Assembly: GCA_023266165.1 (NCBI GenBank)
Contig: JAHFRR010000097.1
Coordinates: 1 to 5,411 of the forward strand
Reading direction: 5' to 3'
DNA length: 5,411 nt
Origin: Thiotrichales bacterium
Lineage (GTDB): Bacteria > Pseudomonadota > Gammaproteobacteria > Francisellales > CACEW01
Position numbers and translations under genes: made by a program. The notes under the pieces are model-generated. The model ran no database searches. It saw nothing but the letters and a program-made list of their open reading frames with translations, and was not told the DNA's origin. Each line of letters begins with the position of its first letter. Position 1 is the first letter of the stretch. Shown here in pieces: positions 1 through 4,975 of the stretch.

Positions 1-320
1 CCGTGGTTATTCGCCCTGAAGAAGTCTCAGAAACGTTGATCCAAAAAGAACGTGAAATCTTTATGGCGCAAAGCCTAGAAAGCGGGAAGTCTCCTGATAT
101 CGTCGAGAAAATGATTGACGGTCGCATCCGCAAATTCTTGGAAGAAATCTGTTTGACAGGCCAGCCCTTTGTCAAAGATCCAACCCAAAAAGTCTCTGCT
201 GTTTTGAAAGCTCACCACGCTGAAGTTATTGAGTTCATTCGCTTTGAAGTGGGAGAAGGGATTGAAAAAGAAGAGACTGACTTCGCTTTGGAAGTGATGG
301 CTCAAGTGCGAGGCAATTAA
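1..320 (+). CDS. tsf: Elongation factor Ts, C-terminal part (5' end outside window)
   Basis: EF-Ts is the cytoplasmic guanine-nucleotide exchange factor that releases GDP from EF-Tu so it can carry another aminoacyl-tRNA. The 105 residues visible match the C-terminal third of the family. They include the stretch LTGQPFVKDP and the near-invariant FIRFEVGEGIEK shortly before the end, followed by ETDFALEVMAQ. The segment KSPDIVEKMIDGRIRKFLEE corresponds to the coiled-coil region of the E. coli protein. The GTG at position 3 is an internal valine codon and not a start; the reading frame enters from the left with two bases of the preceding codon at 1-2. The gene ends with TAA at 318-320, three bases before pyrH, so the two are probably co-transcribed. 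The end of tsf also carries the pyrH ribosome-binding site (GAGG at 310-313). Identity is very secure; only the truncation by the window limits it. Confidence 0.97.
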   Translation, partial: VVIRPEEVSETLIQKEREIFMAQSLESGKSPDIVEKMIDGRIRKFLEEICLTGQPFVKDPTQKVSAVLKAHHAEVIEFIRFEVGEGIEKEETDFALEVMAQVRGN

Positions 321-323
321 ACC

Positions 324-1031
324 ATGCCTCAACCAAAACCCAGAATTTTGCTTAAACTGAGCGGGGAAGCCTTCTCAGCGCCAAATGCCCTGGGTTTTTG
401 CGCAAAGGAAATGGCCTCCATTGCGGATGACATCCACGCGGCACATCCACAGATCACCCTGGCCATTGTGATGGGTGGCGGGAACCTCATTCGGGGCAAT
501 ATGCTCAAAAATACCGGCGTGACCTCCGTGACGGCCGATCAAATGGGTATGCTGGCAACCATTCAAAATGCCCTTGCGCTCCAAGATTTGTTATGTGCGC
601 GCAATCTGCCTGTCTATACCGCCTCCGCTCTGGGCATCCCTGGGGTGATCCCCGCCTTTGATCATCGCAAAGCCTTGCGAAAACTGGATCAGGGCACCAT
701 TGTAATTGCAGCGGGCGGCACAGGCAATCCGTTTTTTACCACAGACTCAACCGCCAGCTTAAGAGCCATTATGCTCCAGATGAACTTAATTTTAAAAGCC
801 ACGCAAGTCGATGGGATTTATGACAAAGACCCTCGCAAACACCCGGATGCCAAGCGCTTTGAGACGCTTTCTTTTCAAGAGGCTCTTAATTTACAGTTGG
901 AAGTGATGGATCAAAATGCCTTTATCCAATGTCGAGACCATCAGATCCCCATCCGCGTTTTTGATATGTCACCCCCCCATGCGCTACGTCAAGCGCTGCA
1001 AGGTGCACCCTTAGGTACCTTATGTTGCTAA
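324..1031 (+). CDS. pyrH: UMP kinase (uridylate kinase)
   Basis: This cytoplasmic enzyme phosphorylates UMP to UDP with ATP in pyrimidine nucleotide synthesis. Bacterial PyrH belongs to the amino-acid kinase superfamily, acts as a hexamer, and in characterised species is activated by GTP and inhibited by UTP. Visible family marks are KLSGEAF at residues 11-17, the glycine-rich GGGNLIRG at 51-58, ADQMGMLAT at 71-79 (the UMP-binding region, usually DxMGMLAT), GGTGNPFFTTD at 131-141, and the nucleotide-binding ATQVDGIYDKDP at 159-170. At 235 residues it is close to the E. coli length of 241. The ATG at 324 is 10 bases after GAGG (310-313), which lies in the end of tsf. It sits between tsf and frr as in most Proteobacteria. 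The C-terminus ends GTLCC, where many relatives end in GT-hydrophobic residues; nothing suggests damage. Confidence 0.97.
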   Translation: MPQPKPRILLKLSGEAFSAPNALGFCAKEMASIADDIHAAHPQITLAIVMGGGNLIRGNMLKNTGVTSVTADQMGMLATIQNALALQDLLCARNLPVYTASALGIPGVIPAFDHRKALRKLDQGTIVIAAGGTGNPFFTTDSTASLRAIMLQMNLILKATQVDGIYDKDPRKHPDAKRFETLSFQEALNLQLEVMDQNAFIQCRDHQIPIRVFDMSPPHALRQALQGAPLGTLCC

Positions 1032-1036
1032 AGCAT

Positions 1037-1070
1037 GTTGTTAAGTTGTTAAGTTTAAGTTATTAAATCT
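1037..1070 (+). repeat. Short T/A-rich tandem repeat in the pyrH-frr spacer
   Basis: The 52-base spacer between pyrH and frr contains GTTGTTAA twice in perfect tandem (1037-1044 and 1045-1052). Looser copies of the same pattern follow (GTTTAAG, TTATTAA) up to about 1070. It looks like a simple slippage-prone repeat. I see no inverted repeat that could be a terminator and no clear promoter, so readthrough from pyrH into frr is expected. The frr ribosome-binding site begins just after it, at 1073. Confidence 0.6.
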
Positions 1071-1083
1071 CTAGGAAGTTAAT

Positions 1084-1641
1084 ATGACTGAAGATATTCT
1101 CAAAGAAGCTAAGACCCGCATGGGCAAGGCCATGGAATCGATTTTGCATCACTTAGCCAAGATCCGCACGGGCCGCGCGCACCCCAGTCTTTTAGACGGT
1201 GTGATGGTGCCCTATTATGGTAACCTCGCGCCCTTGTCACAAGTGGCTTCGGTCAATGTCCAAGACAACCGAACCTTAAGCGTCACGCCTTGGGAAAAAG
1301 ATATGGTCTCCACCATTGAAAAAGCAATTTTGACCTCAGATCTCGGCTTAAACCCTAACTCCGCAGGCATGGTCATCCGTGTGCCACTCCCCGCACTCAC
1401 CGAAGAGCGCCGCAAAGAGTTGGTACGTCTGGTTCGCCATGAAACAGAGAACGGCCGCGTGGCCATTCGCACGGTGCGTCGCGATGCCATTGCCGATCTC
1501 AAAGAGCTGCATAAAGAGAAAGAAATCACGGAAGATGATCTCAAGCGTGCCGAAGAGCGCGTGCAAAAGCTGACAGACGAGTTTATCGCACAGGCGGATA
1601 AACTGATGGCTGAGAAAGAGCATGACCTGATGGCGATCTGA
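1084..1641 (+). CDS. frr: Ribosome recycling factor
   Basis: RRF works with EF-G to split the post-termination ribosome so that subunits, mRNA and tRNA can be reused. The 185 residues equal the E. coli length. Domain I is a three-helix bundle formed by about residues 1-29 and 107-185; domain II is the small beta domain at about 30-105. Family marks are KIRTGRAHPSLLDGV at 26-40, PNSAGMVIRVPLPALTEERRKELV at about 91-114, and the strongly conserved VRRDA at 131-135, which contains the arginine corresponding to E. coli Arg132. The late KEITEDDLKRAEERVQKLTD is the typical final helix. The ATG at 1084 follows AGGAAG (1073-1078) at good spacing. The gene ends with TGA at 1639-1641, four bases before uppS. 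In the enterobacterial order dxr follows frr; here uppS follows directly. Confidence 0.97.
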   Translation: MTEDILKEAKTRMGKAMESILHHLAKIRTGRAHPSLLDGVMVPYYGNLAPLSQVASVNVQDNRTLSVTPWEKDMVSTIEKAILTSDLGLNPNSAGMVIRVPLPALTEERRKELVRLVRHETENGRVAIRTVRRDAIADLKELHKEKEITEDDLKRAEERVQKLTDEFIAQADKLMAEKEHDLMAI

Positions 1642-1645
1642 TGGT

Positions 1646-2377
1646 ATGGCGCTAGAACCCTCTCACCCGCTTCCTCAACATGTCGCTATCATCATGGATG
1701 GCAATGGCCGTTGGGCCAAAAAACGCTTGATGCCAAGAACCGCCGGACATAAAGTCGGAGCCGGTCGCGTGCGCGATATGGTGATGCTCGCTCATGATCT
1801 CAAGATCCCTTCCCTCACCCTTTATTCTTTCAGTACTGAGAACTGGGCACGCCCTGAAACCGAAGTCTCCTTTTTATTTAATTTACTCTCCAGCGCCTTG
1901 ATGCGTGAGCTCGATGCGCTCCATGCCCGCAATATTCGCATTGGATTTCTGGGCAATCTCAAAGCCCTCCCTGAAAAAACCCAGGCCCTCATCGAGACTG
2001 TCCAAGCTAAAACGCTGAATAATACAGGGTTGAGACTCAATATCGCCTTTAATTATGGCGGTCGCTGGGATATCCTCCATGCCACACAGTGCTTGGCACA
2101 GCAAGTCCAGTCTGGCTTATTATCTCCTGAGAACATCACAGAGTCTCTGTTTGAAGACCATCTCTCAACCCATCATCAACCTGAAGTGGATCTTTTGATT
2201 CGAACCGGTGGCGAGCATCGAATCAGTAACTTTATGCTCTGGCAGCTCTCTTACGCCGAGCTGTACTTCACCGATGTTTTGTTCCCCGAGTTCACGCTCA
2301 CACATTTTCAAGCGGCACTGGAATTTTTCCAACAACAAGAGCGCCGCAAAGGACAAACATCAGATCAACTGAAATAA
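1646..2377 (+). CDS. uppS: Undecaprenyl diphosphate synthase (di-trans,poly-cis)
   Basis: UppS condenses farnesyl diphosphate with eight isopentenyl diphosphates in cis to give the C55 lipid carrier used for peptidoglycan and other cell-surface polymers. It acts in the cytoplasm at the membrane face. The signature HVAIIMDGNGRWAKK lies at residues 12-26, with Asp18 equivalent to the Mg-binding, catalytic Asp26 of E. coli. Further marks are SFSTENW at 61-67, NYGGRWD at 136-142, and IRTGGEHRISNF from 185, whose arginines bind the diphosphate of IPP. YAELYFTDVLFPEF near the C-terminus is also typical. At 243 residues it is slightly shorter than E. coli (253), the difference lying mostly at the N-terminus. 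No Shine-Dalgarno is evident before the ATG at 1646; translation is probably coupled to frr, whose stop is four bases upstream. An ATG at 1641 overlapping the frr stop leads to a TAG within five codons and is not the start. cdsA does not follow; mpl converges instead. Confidence 0.97.
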   Translation: MALEPSHPLPQHVAIIMDGNGRWAKKRLMPRTAGHKVGAGRVRDMVMLAHDLKIPSLTLYSFSTENWARPETEVSFLFNLLSSALMRELDALHARNIRIGFLGNLKALPEKTQALIETVQAKTLNNTGLRLNIAFNYGGRWDILHATQCLAQQVQSGLLSPENITESLFEDHLSTHHQPEVDLLIRTGGEHRISNFMLWQLSYAELYFTDVLFPEFTLTHFQAALEFFQQQERRKGQTSDQLK

Positions 2378-2417
2378 ACTAAGCAACTCCAGCAACGTGT
2401 AGGGGGATCCCTTGCCC

Positions 2418-3767
2418 TCACAACACCTTCAGCAGCCGCTCATGAATCCCCTCAAACCCCCCATTGCTCATGATGACCAGATGGTCGTCGGGCTGAGCTT
2501 TCTGTTTCAAGGCTTCAATCAGATCTGCCGTGGTGTTAAAGATAAAATAGGGCTTTGAGCACCCCACCATCATCTCATCCAGCTTGCTTTGAATCCCTGC
2601 GGGCTGAAATAAATAGATCTCATCGGCAACCTCCAGAGAATCCCTCAACGCAGTGCCATGGACATTCATCCGCATGGTGTTGGAGCGCGGCTCCAAGATA
2701 GCTATTAGATGCCCTTGGGTTTGATGCGCACGCAAACCCTTGAGCGTGACCTCGATCGCGGTCGGGTGATGGGCGAAATCATCAAAGACAGAGATACCAC
2801 GCACCACGCCTTTGAGTTCGAGTCGACGTTTCACATTCTTAAAGCTTGACAACGCCTTCAGCGCCACATGAGGCTTGACACCCACCTGTAAGCTCGCTGC
2901 AATCGCCGAGAGCGCATTTTCAATATTGTGGGTACCCAATAAATCCCAGTGGGCTTCTCCCAATGAGTGATTCCGGTCAAACACTTCAAAGTGCGTGCCA
3001 TCAGGCTTTAAGGCTTTCGCACTCAAATCTGCGCCTTCACCAAAGCTGATCTTCTGGGAATAAGAGCCCTTCTCCAGCGTCTCAACTAGATACGGAGCGT
3101 TTTTGTTATAGATCAACTGTCCAGAGTGAGGCACAATGCGGATCACATGATGGAATTGCTTCTGGATGTCCTGAACAGAATCAAAAATATCGGCATGGTC
3201 GTACTCTAAATTGTTCATCACCAGAGTTTTCGGGTGATAGTGCACGAACTTGGATCGCTTATCAAAAAAAGCCGTGTCATACTCATCTGCTTCAATCACA
3301 AAATACGGTGAGTCTGTCATACGAGCCGACACCCCAAAGTTTTGAGGTACCCCACCGATTAAAAAAGCGGGATTGAGGCCTGCGTATTCTAGGATCCAAG
3401 CCAGAATACTGCTTGTCGTTGTTTTGCCATGTGTTCCTGCAATTGCCAGCACCCACTTGTGTCGGAGCACCGCGTGAGACAGCCATTCAGGCCCTGAGGT
3501 ATAAGGCAGCTGGAGATCCAAGATTGCCTCCACCACAGGCAAGCCCCGTTTCATCGCATTGCCAATAATATAAAGATCAGGCTTCAACGCCAGCTGATCC
3601 ACCCCGTAACCTGGAACCAGGTCAATGCCTTGCTCTTGCAGCTGGGTGCTCATCGGCGGGTAAATATTTTCATCTGAGCCTGTCACCCGATAACCCAATT
3701 GCTTGGCAATCAAAGCCAGGCTTCCCATAAACGTCCCACAGATCCCTAAAAAGTGCAGGTGCTTCAT
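2418..3767 (-). CDS. mpl: UDP-N-acetylmuramate:L-alanyl-gamma-D-glutamyl-meso-diaminopimelate ligase (murein peptide recycling)
   Basis: Mpl attaches the recycled tripeptide L-Ala-gamma-D-Glu-meso-DAP to UDP-MurNAc using ATP, returning old cell-wall peptide to peptidoglycan synthesis in the cytoplasm. It is a Mur-ligase relative of MurC. The three Mur domains are visible. The N-terminal UDP-binding part begins HFLGICGTFMGSLA at residues 5-18. The central ATPase has the P-loop AGTHGKTTT at 110-118, EADEYDTAFFDKRSK at 159-173 and NNLEYDHADIF at 185-195. The C-terminal domain has FDDFAHHPTAI at 328-338 and EPRSNTMR at 359-366. GVPQNFGVSAR at 139-149 and DTAFFDKRSKF favour Mpl over MurC. The 449 residues are close to the E. 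coli 457. The ATG at 3767-3765 follows AGGG (plus-strand CCCT at 3776-3779) with an 8-base spacer. It converges on uppS with 40 bases between the stops, where I find no good terminator. It may be co-transcribed with the membrane protein upstream or have its own promoter in the A/T-only tract. Confidence 0.96.
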   Translation of the reverse strand: MKHLHFLGICGTFMGSLALIAKQLGYRVTGSDENIYPPMSTQLQEQGIDLVPGYGVDQLALKPDLYIIGNAMKRGLPVVEAILDLQLPYTSGPEWLSHAVLRHKWVLAIAGTHGKTTTSSILAWILEYAGLNPAFLIGGVPQNFGVSARMTDSPYFVIEADEYDTAFFDKRSKFVHYHPKTLVMNNLEYDHADIFDSVQDIQKQFHHVIRIVPHSGQLIYNKNAPYLVETLEKGSYSQKISFGEGADLSAKALKPDGTHFEVFDRNHSLGEAHWDLLGTHNIENALSAIAASLQVGVKPHVALKALSSFKNVKRRLELKGVVRGISVFDDFAHHPTAIEVTLKGLRAHQTQGHLIAILEPRSNTMRMNVHGTALRDSLEVADEIYLFQPAGIQSKLDEMMVGCSKPYFIFNTTADLIEALKQKAQPDDHLVIMSNGGFEGIHERLLKVL

Positions 3768-3780
3768 GCTATATTCCCTG

Positions 3781-3842
3781 TTTTATTTTAATTTTTAAAT
3801 TTTTATTTATAATTTATTTTATATTTTAATTATTTATAATAT
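3781..3842. promoter_or_regulatory. 62-base A/T-only tract upstream of mpl (possible promoter/UP-like region)
   Basis: Every base from 3781 to 3842 is A or T, in surroundings of about half G+C. The tract fills the gap between the stop of the upstream membrane protein (TAA at 3836-3834) and the mpl ribosome-binding site, and runs into the last codons of the former. Read on the minus strand it contains TATAAA three times (plus-strand TTTATA at 3806, 3818 and 3833). ATTTATAAT is directly repeated at 3805-3813 and 3832-3840. Such DNA often serves as a promoter region, an UP-like element or a site for H-NS-like proteins, but I cannot choose one -10/-35 pair with confidence. The composition is seen; the regulatory role is inferred. 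Confidence 0.4.
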
Positions 3843-4307
3843 CAGTAGCATCAAGAACCCTGATGTTAAAAACAATCCGATCGTGGCCACAATCGCCCAG
3901 CCGATATGGGTAGAGAGCGCTTTTTCAAAAATGACGGAGGTAATCACCAACTCCCAGATGGCGAGCAATGCGACTATGCCATTGAGTACAACACCCTGTA
4001 CTAAGAGATGAAAGCAGGCAAGCTTCACAAGGGCCAAGAGAAATGTCACGCCTAACAAGGCTGTGGATGTTTGCAAAAAACGCTCTGAGAGGCGCCGCAT
4101 CTTCAATATCAACATCACATACAGCAATTTCCAAGCCAATAGCACCAGCAGCATGCCCCACAAAAGCGGCGTCGTCCAAAACCCTCCCAGCATGGCCATA
4201 TAGCTCAGGGCAATCACCCCGCCAAATAACCGATAAGACGCCCGAATATCCCCTGGGCTCGCCTTAAACACCAGGAGTTTAAAAAAGATTTTGATATCAT
4301 CCCACAT
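3834..4307 (-). CDS. Small multi-pass inner-membrane protein of unknown function
   Basis: I do not recognise this gene. From the ATG at 4307-4305 it encodes 157 residues. A short amphipathic N-terminus (MWDDIKIFFKLLVFKASPGD) is followed by about five hydrophobic segments, near residues 27-43, 45-67, 81-103, 108-127 and 135-157. Two positively charged loops (KMRR near 69-72 and FEKALSTHIG near 127-136) could set topology. There is no obvious signal peptide and no catalytic motif. The phrase FKASPGDIRAS recalls N-termini of small uncharacterised proteobacterial membrane proteins, but this is only a resemblance. The frame is open up to a GTG at 4346, which would add a polar repeat (NERNLNERN). 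I prefer the ATG at 4307 because GAGAGGA lies 11 bases before it and the added residues come from a tandem DNA duplication. It stands 66 bases upstream of mpl on the same strand, so a shared transcript is possible. Confidence 0.72.
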   Translation of the reverse strand: MWDDIKIFFKLLVFKASPGDIRASYRLFGGVIALSYMAMLGGFWTTPLLWGMLLVLLAWKLLYVMLILKMRRLSERFLQTSTALLGVTFLLALVKLACFHLLVQGVVLNGIVALLAIWELVITSVIFEKALSTHIGWAIVATIGLFLTSGFLMLLIL

Positions 4308-4315
4308 GGTCTGTT

Positions 4316-4345
4316 GATTCCTCTCGTTCAGATTCCTCTCGTTCA
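4316..4345 (-). repeat. Perfect 15-bp tandem duplication carrying the ribosome-binding site
   Basis: The 15-base unit at 4316-4330 is repeated exactly at 4331-4345. On the minus strand each copy contains GAGAGGA, a good Shine-Dalgarno sequence; the copy nearer the gene lies 11 bases before the preferred ATG of the membrane protein. The unit is five codons long, so the frame stays open through both copies and creates the apparent NERNLNERN N-terminal extension from the GTG at 4346. Two tandem Shine-Dalgarno copies could alter translation strength, and the repeat could gain or lose copies by slippage. Confidence 0.8.
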
Positions 4346-4351
4346 CGGCCT

Positions 4352-4373
4352 TCTGGCTACACCTCTGGCTACA
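4352..4373. repeat. 10-bp direct repeat, 12-bp period
   Basis: TCTGGCTACA occurs at 4352-4361 and again at 4364-4373. It lies just upstream of the 15-bp tandem duplication, in the presumed 5' region of the membrane-protein gene. Two neighbouring short duplications suggest a slippage-prone leader or a pair of binding sites for a regulator; nothing in the sequence decides between these. Confidence 0.5.
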
Positions 4374-4389
4374 TGCGGCCTAGTGTACC

Positions 4390-4422
4390 AAAAAAAACTT
4401 CAAGATGCGCCTCCACCTTGAA
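4390..4422 (-). terminator. Leftward terminator-like hairpin with T8 tail
   Basis: TTCAAGAT (4399-4406) and ACCTTGAA (4415-4422) form a stem around an 8-base loop. Read on the minus strand the stem has eight pairs including one G-U. On the plus strand the same position is an A-C mismatch, so the minus-strand RNA folds better. On the minus strand the stem is followed by G and then eight T (plus-strand A at 4390-4397), the layout of a Rho-independent terminator. The stem is A/T-rich and thus weak. No leftward gene is visible upstream of it, so it may only block transcripts coming out of the palindromic element, or be a relic. Confidence 0.4.
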
Positions 4423-4493
4423 AAAAATGTGTCTATGTCATTTTGAGTAGGTAATACAAGAAAGCAAGTAACTTTCTCATGGCATTTCTTGTC

Positions 4494-4600
4494 CCCTCTC
4501 CCCTTGCGGGCTACGGCATGCATGCATCTTGCTGACCTATTGAATTGGTAAGGCTTTCTTATTCCCTCCTCCCTTGCGGAGGAGGGCTAGGGTGGAGGGT
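4494..4600 (+). repeat. Left arm of the long inverted repeat
   Basis: Bases 4509-4600 are a perfect 92-base reverse complement of 4749-4840, and 4494-4507 match 4842-4855; only 4508 differs. The arm contains the self-complementary ATGCATGCAT, an A/T-rich middle (TTGAATTGG), and a 9-bp hairpin near the inner end. Confidence 0.9.
4564..4586. repeat. Small hairpin in the left arm
   Basis: CCCTCCTCC (4564-4572) and GGAGGAGGG (4578-4586) pair perfectly around the 5-base loop CTTGC. This is the reverse complement of the hairpin in the right arm and is the core REP-like motif. With no T run after it, it is not a standard terminator. Confidence 0.75.
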
Positions 4601-4748
4601 GCAGTTTTAAAAAGCTTTCAGAAGAAATAAAGAGGAGAATCTTGTGATCTTTATTTCCGGGTAAGACAGAGCCCAATGCTTGCAAGCTTTAGGCAGAGTC
4701 TCTGTTAAGTAGTTGGACGACAACTGAATATAGGCATTGCCAACATGA
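4601..4748. other. 148-base centre of the palindromic element, with its own short hairpins
   Basis: The centre between the two arms has no convincing gene. It holds a perfect 10-bp inverted repeat (GAAATAAAGA at 4624-4633 with TCTTTATTTC at 4648-4657, 14-base loop), the palindrome GCTTGCAAGC at 4678-4687, the near-palindrome CAGAGTCTCTG, and AGTTG/CAACT at 4711-4725. CAATGC at 4674-4679 can pair with GCATTG at 4734-4739, enclosing most of the second half. The density of short inverted repeats suggests folding potential in DNA or RNA. A minus-strand open frame (4607-4804) crosses from here into the right arm, but it lacks a ribosome-binding site and family resemblance. Confidence 0.5.
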
Positions 4749-4855
4749 ACCCTCCACCCTAGCCCTCCTCCGCAAGGGAGGAGGGAATAAGAAAGCCTTA
4801 CCAATTCAATAGGTCAGCAAGATGCATGCATGCCGTAGCCAGCAAGGGGAGAGGG
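4749..4855 (-). repeat. Right arm of the long inverted repeat
   Basis: This is the reverse-complement partner of 4494-4600. Its perfect 92-base inner part and near-perfect outer part imply a recent duplication-inversion or ongoing gene conversion between the arms. Bases 4772-4813 within it are repeated in diverged form at 4842-4883. Confidence 0.9.
4763..4785. repeat. Small hairpin in the right arm
   Basis: CCCTCCTCC (4763-4771), loop GCAAG, and GGAGGAGGG (4777-4785) form a perfect 9-bp G/C-rich stem. It mirrors the left-arm hairpin, so the element has two REP-like hairpins in opposite orientation, the arrangement known as a REPIN in some genomes. Confidence 0.75.
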
Positions 4856-4883
4856 AGTAAGAAAGCCCTGCCAATTCATAAGG
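4772..4883 (+). repeat. Two diverged 42-base direct repeats, 70 bases apart
   Basis: Bases 4772-4813 and 4842-4883 align without gaps with 35 of 42 positions equal by my count. Both start GCAAGGG, contain TAAGAAAGCC in the middle and include CCAATTCA near the end. The second copy keeps only the right half of the hairpin motif; the bases to its left are unrelated, so it looks like a decayed or truncated unit. This shows that the element was built from more than one copy of the same unit. Confidence 0.7.
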
Positions 4884-4910
4884 CGGCCCTGAAGAATCTG
4901 ATGAGAATCC

Positions 4911-4939
4911 TTGAAAAAAATCCTTCCAAATGCTAGCAT
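4911..4939 (+). promoter_or_regulatory. Candidate sigma70-type promoter for the ABC permease gene
   Basis: TTGAAA (4911-4916; five of six consensus positions) is followed after 17 bases by TAGCAT (4934-4939; four of six). Transcription would start near 4946, giving a leader of about 30 bases. The -10 lies inside the perfect 10-bp palindrome ATGCTAGCAT (4930-4939). AATGCT (4929-4934) and AGCATT (4944-4949) also form an inverted pair around the expected start site, as an operator might. The promoter is a pattern match only. Confidence 0.42.
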
Positions 4940-4975
4940 GGCAAGCATTAAAAGGCAGGGATGGGTTATTGAGTG

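Larger units (their letters stand above)
4485..4883. repeat. Large palindromic non-coding repeat element (REP/MITE-like)
   Basis: Most of the non-coding interval is one inverted-repeat structure. The left arm at 4494-4600 is the reverse complement of the right arm at 4749-4855 over 107 bases with a single mismatch (4508 against 4841). A further matching 6 bases (4485-4490 against 4859-4864) follow a three-base mismatch. Between the arms lie 148 unrelated bases. The right side also carries a second, diverged copy of part of the arm, so the layout is roughly B'(part)-A'-centre-A-B. Arm motifs resemble the GCAAGGG/CCCTC repeats scattered between genes in many bacterial genomes. There is no transposase gene and I find no target duplication, so it would be a non-autonomous element. 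The structure is seen directly; calling it mobile is inference. Exact outer limits are uncertain, especially on the left. Confidence 0.8.

Noticed and set aside
3..320. GTG at position 3 as a start codon
   Set aside because: It is an internal valine codon of EF-Ts; the protein clearly continues to the left of the window.
1215..1623. Antisense open frames over frr
   Set aside because: They lie wholly within a well-conserved gene on the other strand and have no recognisable product.
2402..2450. GGGGAT/ATCCCC pairing as a terminator between uppS and mpl
   Set aside because: Only six pairs with a loop of over 30 bases and no T run on either strand.
4308..4346. GTG at 4346 as the start of the membrane protein
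   Set aside because: The extra 13 residues are a translated tandem DNA repeat containing Shine-Dalgarno-like sequence, and the ATG at 4307 has a suitable site before it; not fully excluded.
4607..4804. Minus-strand open frame of 65 codons across the element centre and right arm
   Set aside because: No ribosome-binding site, no family resemblance, and its N-terminal part is a translation of the REP-like hairpin sequence; more likely a chance frame in repeat DNA.
4485..4883. CRISPR array or insertion sequence
   Set aside because: The repeats are inverted and not regularly spaced direct repeats, and no transposase frame lies between the arms.
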